From positions 1-6,631 of the forward strand of contig WRHG01000101.1 of assembly GCA_009783365.1 (NCBI GenBank): a stretch of 6,631 bases of DNA, written 5' to 3'. The notes under the pieces are model-generated. The model was not told the DNA's origin, searched no databases, and was given only the letters and a program-made list of their open reading frames with translations. Of the stretch, positions 1 through 6,044 are shown piece by piece. The stretch is from Clostridia bacterium (lineage in GTDB: Bacteria; Bacillota_A; Clostridia; Christensenellales; Aristaeellaceae). Positions within the stretch are counted from its first letter, which is position 1, and the number at the start of each line of letters is the position of its first letter. The translations under genes were made by a program, and so were the position numbers.

Positions 1-616
1 GGTGTTGGTATTCACGCCCATCGGCATGATTCTCTTACCACCCCCATTGCCCGCAGTGACCATGGTGCATATTCCTGTTATCCTGGCCGTCCTGGTGGAA
101 GGTCCCCTGGTAGGACTTGCGGTTGGGCTGGTTTTTGGCGTGTGCAGCCTGATCCGGGCTTGGGAAAGCGGTATGGTAGGGCTTACGCTGTTTTTCCGAA
201 ATCCGCTGGTAAGTGTGCTGCCTAGATTGTTGATCCCGCTTGTGGCGCTGGGGATTTACATTCTTTGGCAAAAGGCTTTTAAGACAAGGCGTTTGATGGA
301 TCGGATTGGCGCAGGGGTTGCCGCTGTTTTTGGAGCGCTCACCAATACAGTCTGCTGTTTGGGTATGATTCTGCTGCTGTACGGGCAGGAATTGAATGAA
401 CTGCTGAATGGGATGCTAACCAAAGGCGAGATATCGGAAGTCTATGCGAACCATGCAGCAGGATGGCTGGTGGCTGTGGTGGGACTGCCAAACGGAATCG
501 CTGAAGCCGCCGTGGCGGCTATATTGATCCCTATTTTAAAAACCGCCGTGGACGCCTTGGGAAAGAGAGCGGGACGGAACGTATCCGCAACGGCGCATAA
601 GGGGCGGGAATTATGA
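1..616 (+). CDS. ECF transporter S component, probable pantothenate/precursor uptake (5' partial)
   Basis: This is an integral membrane protein that runs off the left edge; 204 residues are readable from base 2. The reading begins inside the fold, at a TPIG motif followed by a proline-rich stretch and VHIPVILA, typical of vitamin-binding S components of energy-coupling factor transporters. The usual first helix seems mostly missing. Hydrophobic segments lie at about residues 23-50, 68-90, 103-127 and 152-181. A conserved-looking FRNPLVSVLPRLL (about 65-77) precedes the third. The tail after 181 is polar and probably cytoplasmic. S components bind the substrate and share an EcfA/EcfA'/EcfT energising module encoded elsewhere, and none is visible here. 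The stop overlaps the coaX start (ATGA, 613-616), so the likely substrate is pantothenate or a related precursor (PanT-like). The family call is from sequence; the substrate is inferred from context. Another vitamin substrate remains possible. Confidence 0.8.
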   Translation, partial: VLVFTPIGMILLPPPLPAVTMVHIPVILAVLVEGPLVGLAVGLVFGVCSLIRAWESGMVGLTLFFRNPLVSVLPRLLIPLVALGIYILWQKAFKTRRLMDRIGAGVAAVFGALTNTVCCLGMILLLYGQELNELLNGMLTKGEISEVYANHAAGWLVAVVGLPNGIAEAAVAAILIPILKTAVDALGKRAGRNVSATAHKGREL

Positions 617-1380
617 TATTTACCATGGACGTGGGGAACACCAGTATCAAGACCGCCCTGTTCGAAGGCGCCGCAATGCGTAATTATTGGCGCATTGCAA
701 CCAGCATCACCCATACCTCGGATGAGTATGGGATCCTTCTGTCGGGTCTGTTTGACCACGAAGGAGTTGATATGCGGGCGGTGGAGGGCATTGTCATGTC
801 CAGCGTGGTGCCTACCATCAACTATACGCTGGAACATATGTGCAGGAATTACTTTCACAGACAGCCCATGGTTGTGGCGCCCGGTATTAAGACTGGTATT
901 AACCTCAAGTATGAAAACCCGCGGGAGTTAGGCAGCGATCGGATAGCCAACGCTGTGGCAGCCTATGAGCTATACGGAGGCCCCAGCATTTTCATTGATT
1001 TTGGCACGGCTACCAGCTTTGGAGCGTTGGACGGCGACGGTTCCTTTTTGGGCGGATGCATTTGCCCGGGCATTAAGCTGGCCAGTGAAGCGCTGGTGCG
1101 GGATACGGCCAAACTGCCGCGCTTTGAGCTGGTGAAGCCCGACCATGTCATTGGCAAAACCACGATCGCCAACCTGCAATCAGGACTGATTTACGGGTAT
1201 ATTGGCCAGGTGGACTACCTGGTGCGGCAGATCAAAAAAGAGTTGGGCGCGCCTGGCGCTTTTGTGGTTGCTACTGGCGGCCTGGCGCTTCTGGTGGCGG
1301 AAGAAGGCGGCGTAATCGATAAACTGGACGGGATTTTAACCCTCAAGGGCCTGCGCATATTGTATGAGCGTAATCAATAG
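613..1380 (+). CDS. coaX: Type III pantothenate kinase
   Basis: CoaX phosphorylates pantothenate to 4'-phosphopantothenate with ATP, the first step of coenzyme A synthesis, in the cytosol. The 255-residue length is normal for the family. All the hallmark motifs of this ASKHA-fold kinase are present: D6-VGNT at the N-terminus (phosphate loop), GSDR at 107-110 followed by IAN, the DFGTAT motif at 129-134, GGCICPGI at 147-154, a GKTT at 181-184, and TGG at 221-223. Type III enzymes differ from type I CoaA in fold, need a monovalent cation and generally resist CoA feedback inhibition. The ATG overlaps the stop of the transporter gene by 4 bases, which points to translational coupling. Upstream, a G-rich stretch (601-608) is a usable though not ideal ribosome-binding site. 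No key residue appears to be missing. Confidence 0.97.
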   Translation: MIFTMDVGNTSIKTALFEGAAMRNYWRIATSITHTSDEYGILLSGLFDHEGVDMRAVEGIVMSSVVPTINYTLEHMCRNYFHRQPMVVAPGIKTGINLKYENPRELGSDRIANAVAAYELYGGPSIFIDFGTATSFGALDGDGSFLGGCICPGIKLASEALVRDTAKLPRFELVKPDHVIGKTTIANLQSGLIYGYIGQVDYLVRQIKKELGAPGAFVVATGGLALLVAEEGGVIDKLDGILTLKGLRILYERNQ

Positions 1381-1419
1381 AGATACCGCGAGCGTTACTG
1401 CGGTGAAAGGGTGGACAGG

Positions 1420-2703
1420 GTGGATCGGGTTGTAAATGTTGGTTTTTTAGGCTGCGGAAACGTGGGGAGCGGCGTGTGGCGGTTGCTGGAAAATTTTGAC
1501 CGGGAAATAAAGCATCGCGCAAACGTATCCTTTCGGGTCCGGAAGGTGCTGGTACGCGATATGGGAAAGGACAGGGGTGTCGATTTTCCAAAAGGGGTAT
1601 TAACGCAACGAGCGGCGGACGTGCTTGAAGACCCGGAGATTTCCATGGTGGCGGAGTTTTTAGGGGGTGAGGAACCCGCTAATCGCTGGATGCGGCAGGC
1701 GCTCAGCGCGGGAAAGACCGTAGTCACGGCAAATAAGGTCGCCTTTGCCCTTCATTGGCATACGCTACATAAGGCGGCGAAGAAAACAGGCGCCGGGCTT
1801 TACTATGAAGCTGCGGTTTGCGGAGCCATACCCATTGTCCGCTCCCTGGAAGAAAGCCTGCAAGCCAACCGTATCGACAGGATCCTTGGCATCGTTAACG
1901 GCACAACCAACTATATCCTCTCGCGCATGAGCAAGAACAAAGAAAATTATGAAGATGTGCTGCGGGAGGCACAGCGGCTGGGTTTGGCGGAACCCGACCC
2001 GGCCGCGGATGTGGAGGGTTTGGATGCCGCGTATAAGCTAAGCATCCTAGCCAGTCTCGCGTTTCATGGGCGTGTCCCCTTCGAAAACGTATATATGGAA
2101 GGAATCACCGATATCCAGACAGAGGATATTGCCTGTGGCCAGGAGCTCGGATATACCTTAAAGCTGCTTGCCATCGCCAAACGGGATGGCCTAAATGTTG
2201 AAACGCGAGTTCATCCCGCATTCATTCCCAGCGAGCACCCCCTGGCCAATGTGTCCGGTTCTTTTAACGCAGTTTTCATCAAGGGGCACGCCTGCCAGGA
2301 AATGATGTTCCTGGGCCGGGGCGCCGGAGATATGCCTACGGCCAGCGCTGTCGTCAGCGATTTGGTGCGGGCGGCTTCCGTGCAGAAGCACCTTTATTCC
2401 ACTTTTGAGAATGAACTGAACCCGGCGGTACCTTTTCATAGGAACTTGGATTGGGAATGCTCCTACTATATCCGTGTGCTGGCCAAGGACGAGCCGGGCG
2501 TGCTGAGCCGGATTGCCAAAGCCTTCGCCGACCAAGGGGTCAGCATTGCAGCCATGCAGCAAAAAGGCCGGCAATTGTTGGGATGGGCAACCATGGTGAT
2601 CATCACGCACAGGGCACGCGAAAAAGCCATGCAGGAAGCGCTGAAAGCCATCCCTCGGGAGATCGGCACGCTGAAAAGCATGATCCGGGTAGAGGAAGCG
2701 TAA
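1420..2703 (+). CDS. hom: Homoserine dehydrogenase with C-terminal ACT domain
   Basis: Hom reduces aspartate-4-semialdehyde to homoserine with NAD(P)H, at the branch to threonine and methionine. From the GTG at 1420 it is 427 residues. The Rossmann motif GCGNVG is at 11-16, TANK at 103-106, and EAAVCGAIPI at 130-139. NGTTNYIL (160-167) is a signature of the family. The catalytic region EPDPAADVEGLDAAYK carries E191, D202 and K206, with the same spacing as yeast Glu208/Asp219/Lys223. An ACT domain spans about 349-424 (KDEPGVLSRIAKAF), as in threonine-regulated monofunctional enzymes. There is no aspartokinase domain. An in-frame GTG at 1411 is possible, but GAAAGG (1405-1410) touches it directly and sits 9 bases before 1420, so I prefer 1420. 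The gene lies 39 bases after coaX on the same strand and is probably cotranscribed. Function is near certain; the start is less so. Confidence 0.97.
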   Translation: MDRVVNVGFLGCGNVGSGVWRLLENFDREIKHRANVSFRVRKVLVRDMGKDRGVDFPKGVLTQRAADVLEDPEISMVAEFLGGEEPANRWMRQALSAGKTVVTANKVAFALHWHTLHKAAKKTGAGLYYEAAVCGAIPIVRSLEESLQANRIDRILGIVNGTTNYILSRMSKNKENYEDVLREAQRLGLAEPDPAADVEGLDAAYKLSILASLAFHGRVPFENVYMEGITDIQTEDIACGQELGYTLKLLAIAKRDGLNVETRVHPAFIPSEHPLANVSGSFNAVFIKGHACQEMMFLGRGAGDMPTASAVVSDLVRAASVQKHLYSTFENELNPAVPFHRNLDWECSYYIRVLAKDEPGVLSRIAKAFADQGVSIAAMQQKGRQLLGWATMVIITHRAREKAMQEALKAIPREIGTLKSMIRVEEA

Positions 2704-2726
2704 TTACAATGGATGAGTATTAAACA

Positions 2727-3179
2727 ATGACGAAATTTGGTCAGGTTGTTGCATATCATCAAGAGACAGGCATGGCGACCATTGTCTACGCAAGGCCTGA
2801 AGCCTGTGAAAAATGCGGCGGATGCGGTGCGGCCAGCCATCAAGGAACCATTTGTCTCAAGGCTGATTGCGCCGAGGGGAACTGGGTACGGATCGAACTG
2901 CCCAAAACGCGTTTTTTGCAAGCGGCTGCAATGGCATATGTCCTTCCTTTGTTTGGGCTCCTGCTGGGGCTTGGCGCGGGGTATTGGGGAGGCGGTAAAA
3001 CGGATGGCTTCACATTGGCTGGGGGGGCTTTGGGTCTGGGCTTAAGCATACTGCTGCTTCGGTTCAATGAGCGGCGGATTGCAGGCAGGCCGGAATGGCA
3101 ACCCCATGTGTTGGACGTATACCTAAAAAAGCCCGCCCCGGAAGATATCGGTTGCGGCGGATCGTATAGGCAGTACTGA
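2727..3179 (+). CDS. rseC: RseC/MucC-family membrane protein (SoxR-reducing-system RseC-like)
   Basis: This is a small inner-membrane protein of 150 residues, close to the usual family length. The N-terminal soluble part holds a cysteine cluster, C27-x2-C30-x2-C33, then C43 and C48, suited to binding a metal or iron-sulfur centre. Two hydrophobic helices follow at about 64-87 and 93-112, joined by a short glycine-rich turn. The C-terminal tail (113-150) is polar and contains one more cysteine (C143). In enterobacteria RseC is tied to the sigma-E operon and to Rsx-dependent reduction of SoxR. Clostridia carry homologues whose role is not established, so the name gives the family only. A GGATGAG (2711-2717) lies 9 bases before the ATG. 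The gene follows hom by 23 bases, apparently in the same transcript. No rnf/rsx or sigma-factor gene is visible next to it. Confidence 0.85.
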   Translation: MTKFGQVVAYHQETGMATIVYARPEACEKCGGCGAASHQGTICLKADCAEGNWVRIELPKTRFLQAAAMAYVLPLFGLLLGLGAGYWGGGKTDGFTLAGGALGLGLSILLLRFNERRIAGRPEWQPHVLDVYLKKPAPEDIGCGGSYRQY

Positions 3180-3337
3180 TACTGCTCTCTGATTGAAACG
3201 CTGATATCTTGTCCGTCTTTTGTGTTTTCACTGCGACTTCTCCGTTCAGCGAAGCGCTGCTACGCCTCACTTCGGCGGCTTTGTGAAAACGTAAAATCCG
3301 TTCCAGTCTATTCGTCGTTTCAATCGACGATCAGTAT
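3179..3337. repeat. Large imperfect palindromic intergenic element with nested inverted repeats
   Basis: Outer arms 3179-3200 and 3316-3337 are inverted copies matching at 18 of 22 positions, including a perfect inner 10-mer (GATTGAAACG / CGTTTCAATC) and a perfect outer ATACTG / CAGTAT. Nested inside, 3218-3231 and 3283-3296 can pair over 14 positions as RNA (GTTTTCAC / GTGAAAAC perfect, then two G-U pairs, then TTTT / AAAA). The core holds two small hairpins: CAGCG-AAG-CGCTG (3247-3259) and CGCC-7 nt-GGCG (3263-3277). The element begins at the last base of the rseC stop codon and ends just before the rubrerythrin terminator. There is no coding potential I would defend. It resembles a MITE-like or other dispersed palindromic repeat, or a structured 3' end for the + strand transcript. 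Whether it is repeated in the genome cannot be seen here. Confidence 0.65.
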
Positions 3338-3338
3338 G

Positions 3339-3366
3339 AAAAGGCGAGGGATGATTTCCCCCGCCC
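3339..3366 (-). terminator. Intrinsic terminator of the rubrerythrin gene
   Basis: Read on the - strand, GGCGGGGGA pairs with TCCCTCGCC (arms 3357-3365 and 3343-3351, nine pairs including one G-U) around a five-base loop. Four T residues (3342-3339) follow directly. It starts about 20 bases after the rubrerythrin stop codon, a standard position. On the + strand the hairpin is not followed by a T run, so it is probably not an efficient terminator for rseC. Confidence 0.85.
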
Positions 3367-3385
3367 TTAGTATGATCGGATGATC

Positions 3386-3925
3386 TTACCCGAAATGACG
3401 CTTGAGCAATCCGTCAAAGCCCTCGCCGTGGCGGGCTTCGTCCTTGCACATTTCATGGACGGTATCATGGACGGCGTCCAGGCCCAGTTCCTTCGCCAGA
3501 GTGGCTAATTCCTTCTTGCCGCCGGTCGCGCCCCACTCCGCTTCGGCGCGAAGCTCCAGATTCTTCTTGGTGCTGTCCGTTACTACCTCGCCCAGCAACT
3601 CGGCAAAGCGGGAGGCATGGTCAGCCTCTTCAAAGGCATAACGCTTAAAAGCTTCCGCCACTTCCGGATAACCATCCCTGTCCGCTTGACGGCTCATGGC
3701 CAGGTACATACCAACTTCGGTGCACTCGCCCTGAAAATTCATGCGCAGCCCTTCCAGCACGCGGGAGTCTACGTCCCTGGCGATGCCTATACGATGTTCG
3801 TCTGCGTATGCTTTTTCACCGGCTGCTTTTTCAAACTTAACTTTAGGCGCCTTGCACTGGGGACAGAATTCCGGAGCTTCCGTGCCCTCGTGTACATACC
3901 CGCAGACCTTGCAAATCCATTTCAT
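3386..3925 (-). CDS. rbr: Reverse rubrerythrin (N-terminal rubredoxin, C-terminal ferritin-like di-iron domain)
   Basis: This cytosolic non-haem iron protein of 179 residues is expected to reduce hydrogen peroxide, and possibly oxygen, using electrons from NADH via partner oxidoreductases. The rubredoxin domain comes first, with iron ligands C5-x2-C8 and C21-x2-C24. A ferritin-like four-helix domain follows from about residue 55 to the end. Its carboxylate and histidine ligands are visible as E67/E70 in [10 protein letters not shown]100-x2-H103 (EEADH) and E163-x2-H166 (DEARH), with further glutamates at 128/130. Classical rubrerythrin has the two domains in the opposite order; this arrangement is the 'reverse' form known from Clostridium acetobutylicum, where it is oxygen- and stress-induced. 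AAAGGAG lies about 9 bases before the ATG. The gene has its own terminator and appears monocistronic, or reachable by read-through from thrC. Partner reductases are not in the window. Confidence 0.95.
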   Translation of the reverse strand: MKWICKVCGYVHEGTEAPEFCPQCKAPKVKFEKAAGEKAYADEHRIGIARDVDSRVLEGLRMNFQGECTEVGMYLAMSRQADRDGYPEVAEAFKRYAFEEADHASRFAELLGEVVTDSTKKNLELRAEAEWGATGGKKELATLAKELGLDAVHDTVHEMCKDEARHGEGFDGLLKRHFG

Positions 3926-3953
3926 TCTTGATTTCTCCTTTCACTATCTGGTG

Positions 3954-3977
3954 ATATCGGATCATCCGATGATCATC
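3954..3977 (-). promoter_or_regulatory. Candidate operator: overlapping palindromes upstream of rubrerythrin
   Basis: A perfect 15-base palindrome ATCGGAT-C-ATCCGAT (3956-3970) overlaps a second perfect 10-base palindrome GATGATCATC (3968-3977). They lie 31-52 bases before the rubrerythrin ATG, between the ribosome-binding site and an AT-rich stretch (3980-3995) that could hold the promoter; the best -10-like match on the - strand is GATAAT (3982-3987), without a convincing -35. The position suits a repressor site, plausibly redox-responsive, but the sequence does not match the PerR box, so no regulator is named. Confidence 0.4.
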
Positions 3978-3994
3978 TGATTCATTATCTATTT

Positions 3995-4014
3995 ACCCAC
4001 AAACCGATGTGGGT
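3995..4014. terminator. Weak hairpin after thrC (possible terminator or leader structure)
   Basis: ACCCACA (3995-4001) and TGTGGGT (4008-4014) form a seven-pair stem with a six-base loop, about 22 bases after the thrC stop. On the - strand it is followed by TAAATAG rather than a T run, so it would be a poor intrinsic terminator. It may instead slow polymerase at the thrC end or lie within the rubrerythrin promoter region. Confidence 0.35.
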
Positions 4015-4035
4015 GAAACATATAAATAGTTCCGG

Positions 4036-5526
4036 TTAGTATTTTTGCAGCAGCGCGCTTTCCATATCGGATTTTTCACAAACGGTTTCATGGAGGACGG
4101 GCAGGGTTTTTAATTCTGAAATTTGCTTTGGCATAGCCATTCGCGTGTACTCCTGCAGCGCTTCGGCGCAGTCGAAGACATTCGTGTACTTCACGCTTTT
4201 TTTTCCTCGCAGGGAAGCCAGAACATGGTCTGAGAATTTATAGGGGCTGGCCGTAGCCACCAGCACGGCAAGAGTGTGGTCGTTGGTTTGGGACCGGTAC
4301 TGATCCAGCACATGGCTGGCTACTGCCGTGTGAGGGTCAAACAGGTACCGTTTGCGTTCATATACGGTACGAATCTCTTCAGCGGTCATCATATCATCCG
4401 CAAATCCTGCCCAGAAGGTTTTTTGCAGATCAATTAAGCGCTGGGCGCCAATGGAGAAGCTCCCGCATTCCGCCAGCAGGTTCATCCAAGTTTTTACGAG
4501 CGCCGGGTCTCTGTCTGTGCTTTCATAGAGCAGTCGCTCCAGGTTGGAGGAGACAAGGATGTCCATACTGGGCGACATGGTTTGAAAGAAGGCGCGGTGT
4601 GTGTAATAGGTGCCATCGGTAAAGAAGTCCGTTAAAACGCTGTTCCGGTTGCTGGCACAGATCAAACGGCCGATAGGCAAACCCATCCGCTTCGCGTAAT
4701 ACCCGGCCAAGATGTCGCCAAAATTGCCTGTGGGCACAACAAAATTGACCGGCTGCCCCATACGCAGCGCCCGCGCGTTCACCAAATCTGTGTACGCGGT
4801 AAAGTAGTAAACAACCTGTGGAATCAAGCGTCCAAAATTGATGGAGTTGGCTGAGGAAGGCAGCTTGCCCAAGCGATTCATCTTTTGACGGAATGCGTCG
4901 CTGGAAAGGAGGCGTTTAATGATGCGCTGGGTATCGTCGAAATTTCCCTTTACGCCGATCACGTGGGTATTGGAGCCGCCGGTGGTGGTCATTTGAAGTT
5001 GCTGGATAGGGCTGACCCTGCCATGGGGATAAAAAATCGCGCAGGAGGTTCCGGATACGTCCTTAAAGCCTTCCAGGGCTGCTTTGCCCGTGTCGCCGCT
5101 GGTGGCCGCCAGGATGCTGATTTCACGGTCCTCACCGTTTTTTTGGGCTGCTTGGGTGACCAAGTGCGGCAGGAGGCTGAGAGCAATATCCTTGAACGCC
5201 AGGGTTGGGCCGTGGAACAACTCCAGCACATAAGTGCCCGTATCCAATTGCTTTACCGGTGCGATGGAGGGATCGTCAAAAGCGGGAATCGCGTAAGCGC
5301 TGTTGACCGCGGTTTCAATTTCCGTGATGGCATAGTCTTCTAAAAAATCCCTTAGCACACGGGCCGCGCGCTGCTGGTAGCTATCCTGTTGAAACGCGGT
5401 CAGCCTCTCGATGCTGATTTGCGGAAACATGGATGGAACATATAGCCCGCCGTCCTGAGCAAGCCCCCACAGTATGGATTGGGAGGCAGTTACGCAGGCG
5501 CCGCCGCGGGTCGAAAAAAAGGACAT
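4036..5526 (-). CDS. thrC: Threonine synthase
   Basis: This PLP-dependent enzyme converts O-phosphohomoserine to threonine and phosphate in the cytosol. At 496 residues it belongs to the longer ThrC type. The family-typical N-terminus MSFFSTRGG is followed by GLAQDGGLYVP. The PLP-binding lysine is K112 in HGPTLAFKD. SGDTGKAA (143-150) and PTGNFGD (265-271) are the cofactor phosphate-binding and active-site loops. I chose the ATG at 5526 because AGGAG (5534-5538 on the - strand) lies 7 bases before it and the protein start matches the family. An upstream in-frame TTG at 5568 would add 14 unconserved residues and has no good ribosome-binding site. The gene has its own promoter (5597-5625). hom is in the same window on the opposite strand; thrB, which makes the substrate, is not seen. 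No damage to the reading frame is apparent. Confidence 0.97.
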   Translation of the reverse strand: MSFFSTRGGACVTASQSILWGLAQDGGLYVPSMFPQISIERLTAFQQDSYQQRAARVLRDFLEDYAITEIETAVNSAYAIPAFDDPSIAPVKQLDTGTYVLELFHGPTLAFKDIALSLLPHLVTQAAQKNGEDREISILAATSGDTGKAALEGFKDVSGTSCAIFYPHGRVSPIQQLQMTTTGGSNTHVIGVKGNFDDTQRIIKRLLSSDAFRQKMNRLGKLPSSANSINFGRLIPQVVYYFTAYTDLVNARALRMGQPVNFVVPTGNFGDILAGYYAKRMGLPIGRLICASNRNSVLTDFFTDGTYYTHRAFFQTMSPSMDILVSSNLERLLYESTDRDPALVKTWMNLLAECGSFSIGAQRLIDLQKTFWAGFADDMMTAEEIRTVYERKRYLFDPHTAVASHVLDQYRSQTNDHTLAVLVATASPYKFSDHVLASLRGKKSVKYTNVFDCAEALQEYTRMAMPKQISELKTLPVLHETVCEKSDMESALLQKY

Positions 5527-5570
5527 GGGTTCAGCTCCTCGTTTGCTTGGATAATAATCAAAGATCAAAT

Positions 5571-5595
5571 AAGCTGCCGTCCATTGCGGCAGCTT
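5571..5595 (-). terminator. Hairpin terminator of the P-loop gene, overlapping the thrC start site
   Basis: AAGCTGCCG (5571-5579) and CGGCAGCTT (5587-5595) form a perfect nine-pair stem with a seven-base loop, 36 bases after the stop of the upstream - strand gene. The following - strand bases (ATTTGATCTTTG) are T-rich but interrupted, so termination may be partial. The stem lies just after the thrC -10 box. A transcript started from that promoter (about 5590) would lack part of the 5' arm, so only read-through RNA would form the full hairpin. Confidence 0.65.
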
Positions 5596-5596
5596 T

Positions 5597-5625
5597 ATGA
5601 TACACGTTTTGGAGTCTGGTGTAAA
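5597..5625 (-). promoter_or_regulatory. Sigma-A-type promoter of thrC
   Basis: On the - strand TTTACA (5625-5620) and TATCAT (5602-5597) are separated by exactly 17 bases. Each hexamer matches five of six consensus positions. The predicted start is near 5590, giving a leader of about 64 bases before the thrC ATG. The -35 begins only 5 bases after the stop of the upstream gene. No T-box or other amino-acid-sensing leader fits in this short space. Confidence 0.75.
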
Positions 5626-5630
5626 GGTGT

Positions 5631-6044
5631 TTACGGAGTGACGTATTTTTGAATAAAGTCAGGCAACTCCGCAGGGTCCTCACTGACTGAAAGAACAAAA
5701 TCTACGCTGTGCTTATTGCTGAGCTCCTCCATCCGTACAAATAACCAAGCGGTGGCCGAAAGGTCCGCCTTAATCAGCTTTTTGAAAGCGTCAATCACAA
5801 TGAGACCGATGTCGAAATTCTGCGCTACTACGCCGTATAAAAATCCCATGAACATTTGGTCGGATACCATCTGGTACTCGCCTGCGTTGATGAAGCGAAC
5901 TTCGTGACGAAGGTCAAACATATAACGATTGTCATCGTCAATGAAAACGATGTCGTGTTTGCTGTTTTGCGATGCCTGGTTTGTCATGTCAATGATTCGC
6001 TTGGTTTTTCCTGAACCTTTTTTACCGGCAACTACCTGAATCAA
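5631..6044 (-). CDS. Small P-loop NTP-binding protein of unknown function
   Basis: This is a 137-residue soluble protein that begins at once with a beta strand and a clean Walker A motif, GKKGSGKT (7-14). A second strand ends in acidic residues, DIVFIDDD (31-38). A hydrophobic strand ending in aspartate, LIVID (81-85), is a plausible Walker B. Near the C-terminus, VDFVLSVSEDP (114-124) resembles a further core strand and loop. There is no signal peptide or membrane segment. I recognise it as the kind of short ATP-binding protein annotated as hypothetical, or loosely as PilT-like, in Clostridia; the PilT label is not supported by anything I can see beyond the P-loop. The start is TTG at 6044, supported by a strong AAGGGGGG ending 8 bases upstream. 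It has its own promoter and terminator. A nucleotide-dependent role is inferred; the substrate and partner are unknown. Confidence 0.85.
   Translation of the reverse strand: MIQVVAGKKGSGKTKRIIDMTNQASQNSKHDIVFIDDDNRYMFDLRHEVRFINAGEYQMVSDQMFMGFLYGVVAQNFDIGLIVIDAFKKLIKADLSATAWLFVRMEELSNKHSVDFVLSVSEDPAELPDFIQKYVTP

Noticed and set aside
442..858. Open frame on the - strand of 138 codons crossing the transporter-coaX junction
   Set aside because: It is antisense to two well-supported genes, has no ribosome-binding site or recognisable motif, and its composition is that of a shadow frame.
2191..2610. Open frame on the - strand of 139 codons inside hom
   Set aside because: It lies entirely antisense to the conserved hom coding sequence, including the ACT domain, and has no protein-family features.
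2709..2723. Four-codon open frame between hom and rseC
   Set aside because: It is too short to support as a gene; the GGATGAG within it is better read as the rseC ribosome-binding site.
3191..3325. GATTGAAAC / GTTTCAATC ends resembling CRISPR repeat termini
   Set aside because: Only two copies occur, in inverted orientation, with no regularly spaced direct repeats; they are the arms of the intergenic palindrome.
3617..3931. Open frame on the + strand of 104 codons inside the rubrerythrin gene
   Set aside because: It is antisense to the rubredoxin and ferritin-like domains, whose metal ligands are intact on the - strand.
3980..3995. PerR box upstream of rubrerythrin
   Set aside because: The AT-rich stretch lacks the inverted TTATAAT-type symmetry of known PerR sites.
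4885..5343. Open frame on the + strand of 152 codons inside thrC
   Set aside because: It is antisense to the conserved PLP-binding region of thrC; the Gly-rich look comes from the opposite strand of SGDTG and neighbouring motifs.
5527..5568. Extended thrC N-terminus from a TTG at 5568
   Set aside because: The added 14 residues do not fit the family start, which begins with the MSFFSTRG-type sequence, and the strong AGGAG serves the ATG at 5526.
5527..5596. T-box or threonine attenuator upstream of thrC
   Set aside because: The leader is about 64 bases, too short for a T-box. There is no T-box sequence and no run of threonine codons in a leader peptide.
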